Positions 1 through 7,192 of a stretch of 64,000 bases of DNA are shown piece after piece. The number at the start of each line of letters is the position of its first letter. Within the stretch, counting starts at the first letter, position 1. The DNA comes from Sphingomonas panacis (lineage in GTDB: Bacteria > Pseudomonadota > Alphaproteobacteria > Sphingomonadales > Sphingomonadaceae), in contig NZ_CP014169.1 in assembly GCF_001717955.1 (NCBI RefSeq), positions 62,001 to 126,000 on the forward strand, read 5' to 3'. The notes beneath the pieces are model-generated. The model saw nothing but the letters and a program-made list of their open reading frames with translations, did no database searches and was not told the DNA's origin. The position numbers and the translations under genes were made by a program.

Positions 1-634
1 CACGCTCTCGCGCCTCGTTCTGTCGTCCCCGTTTTTGCCCCGTCGGAGACCAGTAACGCCCGAACTGCTCGTCGATTCTGGCGCGCACGCGCGTGTAGGC
101 GGGGCCACCCATGATCGAGCCGACCTCTGCTTCAAGCGTCGAGCGGACCGTGTCACGGACGATTTGCCCTGGCGCGGTGACTGTGAGCGCCTCGGCCTGT
201 GCCACCCAGAGGAGCCCCAGAGCACCATAGGTCCCGGCGTCGCCCCTCTGGCTGGTGTCGCGAACCGACCCCAGAAGTGCGTGGAGACGCGCTTCGGCCT
301 CTTCGCCCTGAGCCTTGCCCTGGGGTCCGGTGACTTCGATCGAGGCGCCCCGCAGGAAGCGCTTGGTCACAGTCCACGGTGCACCATCGGCATCGAATGA
401 GACTCGGATTTCTGGACCGACGGCTTCTCCGTAAGGGGCGAACGACTGGGCAAGCTGGTTCTTCGTACTGTGGCGCACAAAAAATGCGGCGCGCAGCGCC
501 TCAAGCACTGTCGACTTACCGGTCTCGTTGGGTTCGATGACGATGTTCAGACCGTCGGTCAGGCCTTCGATCGCCATCGGCTCCCGAAACTTGCGAAAGC
601 CGTCGACGGCGATCCGACGCAGGTACAGGCTCAT
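1..634 (-). CDS. SbcC/YhaN-like AAA ATPase, N-terminal part (cut by window edge)
   Basis: This is the N-terminal 211 residues of an ATPase whose 3' end lies outside the window. It opens with a beta strand typical of SMC/Rad50/SbcC heads (MSLYLRRIAVDGFRKF), followed by a P-loop variant EPNETGKST near residue 40, the form seen in YhaN/SbcC-like DNA-repair ATPases. The start ATG overlaps the stop of the upstream SbcD-like gene by 4 bp (ATGA), so the two are probably translationally coupled. SbcC and SbcD partners form an ATP-dependent nuclease acting on DNA ends and hairpins. The coiled coil and C-terminal head cannot be seen, so the exact subfamily is inferred. Confidence 0.8.
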   Translation of the reverse strand, partial: MSLYLRRIAVDGFRKFREPMAIEGLTDGLNIVIEPNETGKSTVLEALRAAFFVRHSTKNQLAQSFAPYGEAVGPEIRVSFDADGAPWTVTKRFLRGASIEVTGPQGKAQGEEAEARLHALLGSVRDTSQRGDAGTYGALGLLWVAQAEALTVTAPGQIVRDTVRSTLEAEVGSIMGGPAYTRVRARIDEQFGRYWSPTGQKRGRQNEARER

Positions 635-1740
635 GCCCTGTCCTCTCGGCTATATTCCACGAACAGGCGTTCCAACGCCCGCTTCGCGACCGATACGTCT
701 GGACCACCAGTTTCCACCAAGGCGGAGAGCTTCGCAGCCGCTACACCGAGCATGCCCTCTACCGAGAGGCTTGCCAGGTCATCTTCGCTGGGGCGGCCGA
801 CGAGGTCGGCGGATCGAACGTCGAGATAACGGACGCGGTGTCCGACGTCGTTTTCCAGTCTTCCAAGCATCCCGACCCGGTCGGTGAGGCTGGTGATTCC
901 TGCCAGGGACAGCTCGAGGAGCGTCGACGGTGGATCGATAGATGCCAACAATTGGCTGCACTCGGCATCGAAGCCGGCCTGATCGTTCACCATCCAGGTC
1001 CGCCTGATCCACTGGAAACGTCCCGTGCGGATTTGGGTAACGAACGGTTCGCGACCCTCCTGAACGTCAACGAGCAGCACATGGCCGGGATCATCACGCT
1101 GGAAACGATCGGTTTCGGGGGTGCCGGCGTACCAGGTGTGCGCATCGATATTGAGTGTCCCGTGCCAGTCGCCGAGCGCAAGATAATCAAGGGAAGAGCG
1201 ACGGGCCCGGTCGGGAGCGATCTGGTTTTTGGTTTCGCCCTGTGTCCCGAAGTCGCGGATCGATCCGTGGGCAAGGCCGATGCGGATGCGAGCGCCTGAT
1301 GTATCCATGCTGTCGAAGCGCTCGGTGGGATCGTCGAGATTATGGCGATGCGTGAGCGGTGCCGGCAGCAGCCAGACGTCCGGCTCGATCTCGTGAGGCT
1401 GCGCCTCTGACAAGACGGTAATGCCGGCGCCCGCTCGTTGACGCACGCGGTCCCAGAGGCCGCCATTGCGTGCAAAGTCGTGATTGCCCGGCAGGAGCCA
1501 CCACCGGCATGCATGACGTTCCATCCGGGAGATCGCTTGAACAATCGTGCGGTCTTCCGGTCCTTCCGTGTCGAACACATCGCCGGCGACGAGGACGTGA
1601 TCCGCGCCATGGAGAGCCGCTTCCTTACCAATCGCATCGATGACATCGAAGCGTGCTTCAGAAAGAGCTGCGCGCACCTCCGGGTCGAACCGCCCATAGG
1701 GTTTCCCGAGTTGCCAGTCCGCTGTGTGAATGAGCTTCAT
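631..1740 (-). CDS. SbcD-like metallophosphoesterase
   Basis: The protein has 369 residues. It starts MKLIHTADWQLGKPYG and carries calcineurin-type phosphoesterase motifs in order: HTADWQLG (D-x-H equivalent), VLVAGDVFD, LPGNHD and, further on, LAHGS and LGDWHG. These are the metal ligands of SbcD/Mre11 nucleases. The reading frame is open upstream, but this ATG is chosen because the phosphoesterase fold begins exactly there. The gene lies 22 bp downstream of the AbiEii-like gene and overlaps the SbcC-like gene by 4 bp, so a single transcript is likely. It should provide the nuclease subunit of an SbcCD/YhaO-YhaN-like complex on DNA. Confidence 0.85.
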   Translation of the reverse strand: MKLIHTADWQLGKPYGRFDPEVRAALSEARFDVIDAIGKEAALHGADHVLVAGDVFDTEGPEDRTIVQAISRMERHACRWWLLPGNHDFARNGGLWDRVRQRAGAGITVLSEAQPHEIEPDVWLLPAPLTHRHNLDDPTERFDSMDTSGARIRIGLAHGSIRDFGTQGETKNQIAPDRARRSSLDYLALGDWHGTLNIDAHTWYAGTPETDRFQRDDPGHVLLVDVQEGREPFVTQIRTGRFQWIRRTWMVNDQAGFDAECSQLLASIDPPSTLLELSLAGITSLTDRVGMLGRLENDVGHRVRYLDVRSADLVGRPSEDDLASLSVEGMLGVAAAKLSALVETGGPDVSVAKRALERLFVEYSREDRA

Positions 1741-1762
1741 CGTTGCCCCGCAGATCGGTGTG

Positions 1763-2620
1763 TCATCGCAGTCCCATCGCACGAGCCCAGGCATCGACCT
1801 GACCAAAGGCATCCTGTTGCCACTCGTCCGGCGTTCGGCCGTCAAGGATATCGGAGTCCTCGACGAAGTTGCGCACGCATGTCGGGCCGTAGCCGTCCGG
1901 GTCTTCGAACTTGGCGACGACATGCGCGAAGCCGTCTCTACCGCTCTGATGATCGAGCAACGGGCGGCAATCTTCGGCGAGCGCGTCGATTCCGCCGGGA
2001 TAATTCCGGATCGAGTAATAGACGTCGTAGGCGTCTTTCTGCTTGTAGCGCCCGTCGAGCGCGAAGCCTTTCATGGCGAGAAGCGCCGGAATCGAGGCGA
2101 CGGCGATCATCACCTTGTTGGTCCCGCCCTTGGGCATGTCGCCTTCGATCGCGACGAGCTCGTGGAAATGGATGGCAAGTTCCGCGCCGGATGCGCGCTG
2201 GGTCGCGAACTCGGTGGTGATCGGCGGCCGGTTCTTTTCCAGAACGGCGTCGTAGGGTCGCAGGAAATCAACGATTACATCAATCGGCGGCCCGTCATCC
2301 TTCGGCTGCACCGTCCGGACCATCTGGAAATATTTGAGCGTGTCGCGTGGGGCGTAGCCCTGACCGTGGAGGGCATCGACAAGGGCGACATACTCCTCGC
2401 AGGCGACCAGAGCCTGCGCGTCGAGACTGAGATCGATGTCGAGGGTGCCGACGTGGCGCATCTCGCTGTCCTCGAGCAGCAGCCATGGAACGGCGCCACC
2501 GATAACCGCGAACTTGCCGCGAAAGCTGCCCAATGTCTGGCCGATCTCGACGAGCACCGATCGTACCGCCGCGCTGGTGCGATCGTCGTAATCGGTTTCC
2601 GATTGCGGCTCGTCGGTCAT
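1763..2620 (-). CDS. AbiEii/AbiGii-like nucleotidyltransferase (toxin-type)
   Basis: This protein of 285 residues has a nucleotidyltransferase core: VIGGAVPWLL with a later GTLDIDLSLD, which supplies the paired acidic residues of the AbiEii/DNA polymerase beta-like fold, and then a helical C-terminal half with KQKDAYDVYYSI. In AbiE systems the AbiEii enzyme is the bacteriostatic toxin. The ATG at 2620 overlaps the stop of the preceding AbiEi-like gene (ATGA); an in-frame GTG nine bases upstream is possible but less likely. The close coupling to an AbiEi-type gene supports the family call. The substrate cannot be read from the sequence. Confidence 0.75.
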   Translation of the reverse strand: MTDEPQSETDYDDRTSAAVRSVLVEIGQTLGSFRGKFAVIGGAVPWLLLEDSEMRHVGTLDIDLSLDAQALVACEEYVALVDALHGQGYAPRDTLKYFQMVRTVQPKDDGPPIDVIVDFLRPYDAVLEKNRPPITTEFATQRASGAELAIHFHELVAIEGDMPKGGTNKVMIAVASIPALLAMKGFALDGRYKQKDAYDVYYSIRNYPGGIDALAEDCRPLLDHQSGRDGFAHVVAKFEDPDGYGPTCVRNFVEDSDILDGRTPDEWQQDAFGQVDAWARAMGLR

Positions 2621-3720
2621 GAGGGCCACCTGAGAAGCTTGCCTTTCAGATGTTCGGCCCCTTCGGCGCCACGCTCGCCGCTTGCCGCGAGATCGAGGTA
2701 GGTCTGGACCGGACTGGTCGCGATGACCCCCGGCGCGACCGCTCGCGCGTCATCAAGCACGCCATCCTCATCGGGGACGCGCACGACGATGTTCGCACCT
2801 TTCGCCGGCGCGCTCAGACTGAGGATCGTCTGCAAGGCGCCGAGACCCTTGTCATCGGCGTAGAAATAGCTGGTGCTCTGGCGGACGAAGGGCGCGTACC
2901 AATCAGCGGCGCTGAACGAGGCGAGTACCACCCTTCCCTCCTCAGGCGCGAGATCGCGCAGACGCTCGGACAGGGCTTTGCCGTGGAGGTGGGTATAGAG
3001 GCGTACCTCCTCCCCTCTGGGCTTTTCATAGTTGCGTACCCATTCGTCCAGCAAACCGGAAGGATCGATAAGGCGCAGCCCCTGTTCGGTTTGATCGGCC
3101 CAATCGCGGTCGCGCAGTGCCGCTCCGATCGTGCTGACCAGCCCCAGGCTGACCTTGGCTTCTTCGGCTAGTTCGGTCACGCGCCAGGCCCGTTGAGGGT
3201 CGTTCAGCAGCACGCGCAGGATGCGGGCTGACTTGGGCTTGAACAGGGTGCGAAGGGAACGTCGCTCGGGATCCGGCTTTCCTTCGACCTGACGTTCGAT
3301 GAAGATGGAGTCGAAGACGATGCGAGCGTTACCCTGGAAATCGAGATAGGCGATGCCCTCGTCGCGGCATGCGGCCTGCGCCTGTTCGGATAGATAGGGT
3401 GCGATGAACATCGGCACGCCCTCCTGGCCGGTTTGATCCAGATAGCGTTTGAGCTGGTAGGCCGCTTGATGCGCGATCCGGGGCTGCCCGTTAGTTTTGA
3501 CCTCGACCACGAGCCTGACCGGGCGGCCGGCGAACTCCGTTTCCGCAACGATGTCGACACCGCGATCGGATTCGCCTGGCTCGCCGCATACCGTCATCTG
3601 GCCAAGGGCAAATTGGGGGATCGATCCAAGGAAGGCCTTCAGCGCTTCTGCTGCGCGTCGCTCGGTAACTGTTGGGTCTTTCACCGAGCCGTTGAAATCA
3701 CAATTCTGCTGAAATGGCAA
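2617..3720 (-). CDS. AbiEi-family antitoxin/regulator with nuclease-like N-terminus
   Basis: The protein has up to 367 residues. The N-terminal third resembles a PD-(D/E)xK fold (RGVDIVAE followed by LVVEVKT), then comes YLDFQGNARI, and the middle (about residues 165-230) is a winged helix, beginning KSARILRVLL and continuing with WRVTELAEEAKVSLGLVS. This arrangement matches proteins annotated as type IV AbiEi family antitoxins, which repress their own operon and neutralise an AbiEii partner; that partner follows with a 4-bp overlap. The open frame begins at a TTG (3720). A GTG at 3684 is an alternative start and neither has a convincing ribosome site. Whether the nuclease-like domain is active is unknown. 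Confidence 0.72.
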   Translation of the reverse strand: MPFQQNCDFNGSVKDPTVTERRAAEALKAFLGSIPQFALGQMTVCGEPGESDRGVDIVAETEFAGRPVRLVVEVKTNGQPRIAHQAAYQLKRYLDQTGQEGVPMFIAPYLSEQAQAACRDEGIAYLDFQGNARIVFDSIFIERQVEGKPDPERRSLRTLFKPKSARILRVLLNDPQRAWRVTELAEEAKVSLGLVSTIGAALRDRDWADQTEQGLRLIDPSGLLDEWVRNYEKPRGEEVRLYTHLHGKALSERLRDLAPEEGRVVLASFSAADWYAPFVRQSTSYFYADDKGLGALQTILSLSAPAKGANIVVRVPDEDGVLDDARAVAPGVIATSPVQTYLDLAASGERGAEGAEHLKGKLLRWPS

Positions 3721-3761
3721 TATATTTCACTAGAAGTCTCGTTTCAACGAGTCGGTGAAAT
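3689..3761 (-). promoter_or_regulatory. Cluster of TGAAAT/ATTTCA half-sites, probable AbiE-type operator
   Basis: Five TTGAAA/TGAAA/TTTCA half-sites occur within about 70 bp, including the inverted pair TGAAAT...ATTTCA around 3709-3730 and a second pair TTTCA...TGAAA around 3749-3758. They surround the probable start of the AbiEi-like gene. Known AbiEi proteins autorepress by binding inverted repeats upstream of abiE, so these are reasonable operator candidates. The function is inferred from position. Confidence 0.45.
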
Positions 3762-3801
3762 CCTTGGGATGATGAAAACAGTGCCGCAGAGTTCACCTCT
3801 G

Positions 3802-4359
3802 TCAAGCTCGCTGAGACCCGAGCGCGCACGCGGCCGCTTCGGTGATGGTGTAGACTGCCTCGCGCTGCGCCCCACGATTATGATGGTCCACCCGGTAGCC
3901 CTGATAGTGCCGTCGAACCAGACCCGCGCGCACGAGATCGGATACGGCGCGACTGACATTGCACCGCCCGGAGCGTCGCACGCGCGTCCGCACCTCATGA
4001 TCGATCATACGAGCGGCTTCCTCTGCGTCGTCTGGCAGAGCGTTTTGTTCCGCGAGCGACGCCGTGACCTCGTCAACGATAATCAAGCGACGTGCATCGC
4101 GTTTGGCCATTGGTACCAGAGAGTCGCAGAGCCAATCGCGAAGGGGGATCCTGCTCTGGTCGTCGGCGATGACATAGGGACCGGCTGACCCGCTGTTGCC
4201 ACCAGCGGCTTTGGCGATCAGGTTGAGGACCATGAAGGTGTAGCGCGGCCGTGGCGAAAAGTCAGCGATACGCTCGATCAGCGCCGGTAAGTTCAGGCTC
4301 TCGGAAGCGATATTCTGCTCCGCGCCCATCGCATCGAAGAGGTCGGCTTGGTGGAACAT
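3802..4359 (-). CDS. Winged-helix protein of unknown function
   Basis: This protein has 185 residues and no family I can name. The C-terminal part (about residues 115-175) looks like a winged helix: CNVSRAVSDLVRAGLVRRHYQGYRV reads as a recognition helix and wing, followed by a turn with AVYTITEAA. The N-terminal half is mixed alpha/beta with no catalytic motif. It lies about 80 bp upstream of the AbiEi-like gene on the same strand and may be cotranscribed with it or regulate it. A TGACACTT motif near 4431 lies in its upstream region and recurs in a palindrome at 5181-5215. Confidence 0.6.
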   Translation of the reverse strand: MFHQADLFDAMGAEQNIASESLNLPALIERIADFSPRPRYTFMVLNLIAKAAGGNSGSAGPYVIADDQSRIPLRDWLCDSLVPMAKRDARRLIIVDEVTASLAEQNALPDDAEEAARMIDHEVRTRVRRSGRCNVSRAVSDLVRAGLVRRHYQGYRVDHHNRGAQREAVYTITEAAACALGSQRA

Positions 4360-4571
4360 AATGGGAATCTTAGCACCGCCTTCGAGGAAGTGAATCCCGT
4401 TCGTGCGCTGTCGAGTAGTTTTTTCACCTGTGACACTTCACGGGCGGGGAAAGCGCCCTAGTCCGCCCGACCCTCGGGCAGCAGCCATCCCGCGCGACCG
4501 GGTGTTTCGCGGCGCGGAAAGCGATGGCTGCGTAGTAACGCGAGACTATAGAATTCCCCGATCTCAATTTC

Positions 4572-5151
4572 ATGGTCCGATCCGGACCTCTCGTCCTGTA
4601 CTGGCCAGCGCAGGACACGCCGCTGGCCCAGCTCCAGTTTGACACAATCGCGCGCTGGCGTGGTTTCATCGATGCAGAGTCGCTCAATCCGCTTGTGCTG
4701 GACATCGTAATACTCGCGTTCGAGCGCGCTCAAACAATATTATCTGGCTTGGATCGACTTCGATCTGATCAAGGCAGGCGAACTGGTGGCGCTCATTGCC
4801 CTCGAGCTGGCGCTCAACGATCGGTACGGAAGGCAGATACCAGGCAAGCCAAGACATAGGCTCAAGGCTGGTGAAGCGCCCGGGCTCGCCAATGCGCTGC
4901 CACAACGATCTCTCGCGGCACTGATCGAATATATAGTCGATAGCGATGGTCTTACCGACGCGGACATACCGATGATCGTGCAATGCGGTGGAACGGCCGT
5001 AGGTCAGCTAATCGGAAATACGAAGTCGACACTGGCGGTTCGGCGCAATGCGCTGGCGCATGGTAATCCCTTTGATGGGCTTCCGACCAGCGGCCTTGTC
5101 GAGCTGGTCCGCGACCTCATCGAGTTCGTCTATCGCGGTCATATCCAGTAA
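4572..5151 (+). pseudogene. Frameshifted gene with a HEPN-type RNxxxH motif
   Basis: Two adjacent plus-strand frames make one sensible protein of about 190 residues. The first frame runs from the ATG at 4572 to about 4728 (ending ...VILAFERA). The second continues as LKQYYLAWIDFDLIKAGEL and ends at 5151. One missing base near 4728 joins them (GCGCTCAAA expected, GCTCAAA seen). The second part has RRNALAHG (nt 5041-5064), which fits the RNxxxH signature of HEPN domains, many of which are RNases in toxin or abortive-infection proteins. A GTG at 4786 could start a shorter product of 121 residues. A sequencing error cannot be excluded. Confidence 0.55.
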
Positions 5152-5456
5152 GCGGAGCTCTAGCCGGAGATTGTCAGCAATGACACTTTACCAGATACCC
5201 CTAGGTAAAGTGTCACAAGTGGCAGCTAACGGAAACTGAGCACGGCGGGCCTAGAGTCATGCCGTAGGCCCGAGGCACTGGCGCGACTGTTGCTTCGCCG
5301 CCTCCGCAATTCACTACCGCAGAATAGATCGGGTGTCCGCGATCGGAAACCGCGGTCATGCGCGTCGGTATTCGCATCAATACCGAAGACCCGCCTGCCA
5401 TCAGTGGCACCGCCGTTATCGTGCAGCCATTCTTGCGGGGCGCGTATCCGACATCG
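5152..5456. other. Convergent intergenic region with one palindrome
   Basis: About 300 bp lie between the HEPN-like pseudogene (plus) and the GGDEF/EAL gene (minus). The only structure I see is the inverted repeat at 5181-5215. No credible open reading frame or T-rich terminator is visible. Confidence 0.5.
5181..5215. repeat. 12-bp perfect inverted repeat TGACACTTTACC / GGTAAAGTGTCA
   Basis: The two 12-bp arms are separated by 11 bp and lie between convergent genes. The arms match a single TGACACTTcAC half-site at about 4431-4441, upstream of the winged-helix gene. There is no T tract, so a protein-binding or partition-type site is as likely as a terminator. Confidence 0.6.
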
Positions 5457-7052
5457 TCAATCCCTACCCCATTGATGATTGGCGCTGCGGATTGGCGCCG
5501 TGCCGAAAAAGGCCAGCGTCTCGCCTGCTGAGACCGGTCCGCTCAGTAAGGCGCCTTGGCCCTGCTCGCACCCAGTGCCGAGAAGCGAGCGCTCTTGCGT
5601 GCCGAAGTCGATGCCATCGGCTGCTACTGTAACACCAAGGCCATGGCCGAGACCGATCATGGCGTTGACGATCACCGCGCTTTCACGCTCATCACCCATG
5701 GCGTCGATCAGGCTGCGATCAATCTTGATTTTGTCGAGCTTAAAATTGCGTAGATGGTAAAGGCTCGAATAGCCCGTCCCGAAATTGTCGAGCGCGATCC
5801 GCACGCCCGCACCACGCAAGGCGCCCAAGGTGACTCGGGCTGCTTCGAGATCTGCGACGAGCGCGCTTTCGGTTATCTCCACCTCGAGCCGTTCGGCAGC
5901 AAGGCCCGTCTCGTGCAGGACGCGCACGACGCGGGCCGCGAGCAGCTCATCACGTAATTGAAGGGGAAAGATATCGATCGACAGCCGCACGTGCACGGGC
6001 CACTGCACGGCGGCTAGGCAGGCACGGCGCAGAAGAGACTCCGCCAGTTCGTGTATCAGTCCCGCGTTTTCGGCAATCGCAATGAAGCGCTCGGGAGGAA
6101 TGTCGCCCTGTTCGGGATGATGCCAGCGGGGGAGTGCTTCGAAGCCGACAATGCTGTGGTCGCGCAAATCGAAGGACGGCTGGAAGACCGTCTCGATCGA
6201 TCCGCTCTCCATTGCATCACGCAGTGCCTGTTCCATCTGGACGCGCTCGTGGATGCGGTAGTCCATCTGCTCTTCGAAAAACCGCATCGCCGAGCGGCGT
6301 TCGGCCTTGGCTCGGTAGAGCGCAACATCGGCTTTACGCAGCGCTTCGATCGGTGTCGTCGCATCGGCAGGAAGCAGTGCGATGCCGATACCGGCGCCGA
6401 TATGGTGGCGTCCATCGCCGCCAGTGATCGGCTCCTTGAGCGCCTCGATCACTCTGAGCGCGACATTGCTCGCCGCTTCAGGCCCAGCAAGGTGATGGGC
6501 TAAAATCGCGAACTCATCGCCTCCGAAGCGCGCGATCATGTCGCCGTCGCGCATCACGCCGCGCAGCCGTTGGCCGACCACAACCAGCACCTCATCGCCC
6601 GCGCCATGGCCATGAACGTCGTTGACCTGCTTGAAACCGTTGAGATCCAGCAGATAGAGGGCATGGGCGCCGCCGGCGCGCGGTGGCGCGGCCAAGGCTG
6701 CGACGAGCGCATCGTCGAACTGGCGCCGGTTGGGCAAGCCAGTCAGAACGTCTTGATAGGCAAGCGTGCGGGCATGTGCTTCGGCCGCCATTCTCCGTTT
6801 CACTTCGCGCTTCTGCTCAGCATATCGGCGCCAGCCAAAAATCAACAGACCGATCGCGAGCAAAGCGCCGAGGATCGCCATCTCGTCAAGTTCGATCACC
6901 GCGCCTCGGGGTGTGAGCTGGCCCTCCTGCATGAAGATGTCGACATCGAACGCAATATAGGCACCGGAGGCAAGTACCGCGGTGAGCAGCGAAAGATCGC
7001 CAATGGTGACGCGATGGCGAATGACGAAGCTCCTGAGCCGGTGCCAGTTCAT
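5457..7052 (-). CDS. Membrane GGDEF protein with degenerate EAL domain
   Basis: The protein has 531 residues from the ATG at 7052 (GGGAA six bases upstream); a TTG at 7058 is a weaker start. Two membrane segments (about residues 20-40 and 58-77) enclose a short outer loop. A diguanylate cyclase domain follows, with an intact GGDEF (about 177-181, RFGGDEFA). The EAL domain keeps EAL (about 305-307) and the glutamate of EITES, but several metal or catalytic positions are altered: Asn to Asp in SIDIFP, DD to DN in LDNFGTG, and the AEGVE motif reads ADGID. It probably makes c-di-GMP and has lost phosphodiesterase activity. It is divergent from the next gene. Confidence 0.85.
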   Translation of the reverse strand: MNWHRLRSFVIRHRVTIGDLSLLTAVLASGAYIAFDVDIFMQEGQLTPRGAVIELDEMAILGALLAIGLLIFGWRRYAEQKREVKRRMAAEAHARTLAYQDVLTGLPNRRQFDDALVAALAAPPRAGGAHALYLLDLNGFKQVNDVHGHGAGDEVLVVVGQRLRGVMRDGDMIARFGGDEFAILAHHLAGPEAASNVALRVIEALKEPITGGDGRHHIGAGIGIALLPADATTPIEALRKADVALYRAKAERRSAMRFFEEQMDYRIHERVQMEQALRDAMESGSIETVFQPSFDLRDHSIVGFEALPRWHHPEQGDIPPERFIAIAENAGLIHELAESLLRRACLAAVQWPVHVRLSIDIFPLQLRDELLAARVVRVLHETGLAAERLEVEITESALVADLEAARVTLGALRGAGVRIALDNFGTGYSSLYHLRNFKLDKIKIDRSLIDAMGDERESAVIVNAMIGLGHGLGVTVAADGIDFGTQERSLLGTGCEQGQGALLSGPVSAGETLAFFGTAPIRSANHQWGRD

Positions 7053-7192
7053 GGTCAATTCCCGACAGTCACGCTGCGCACGACAGAAATCTTCCTTGCG
7101 GCTGCGTAATGTCTTTCAGATTGCACGCTAATCTCTTGGTAAGGCCCAAGGGTTAACAAGTCCCGGTTCGCCCGCGTCGAGTTCGCTTCTTC

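Noticed and set aside
4424..4983. Overlapping minus-strand frames opposite the HEPN-like pseudogene.
   Set aside because: No convincing ribosome sites or motifs, and the joined plus-strand protein reads better.
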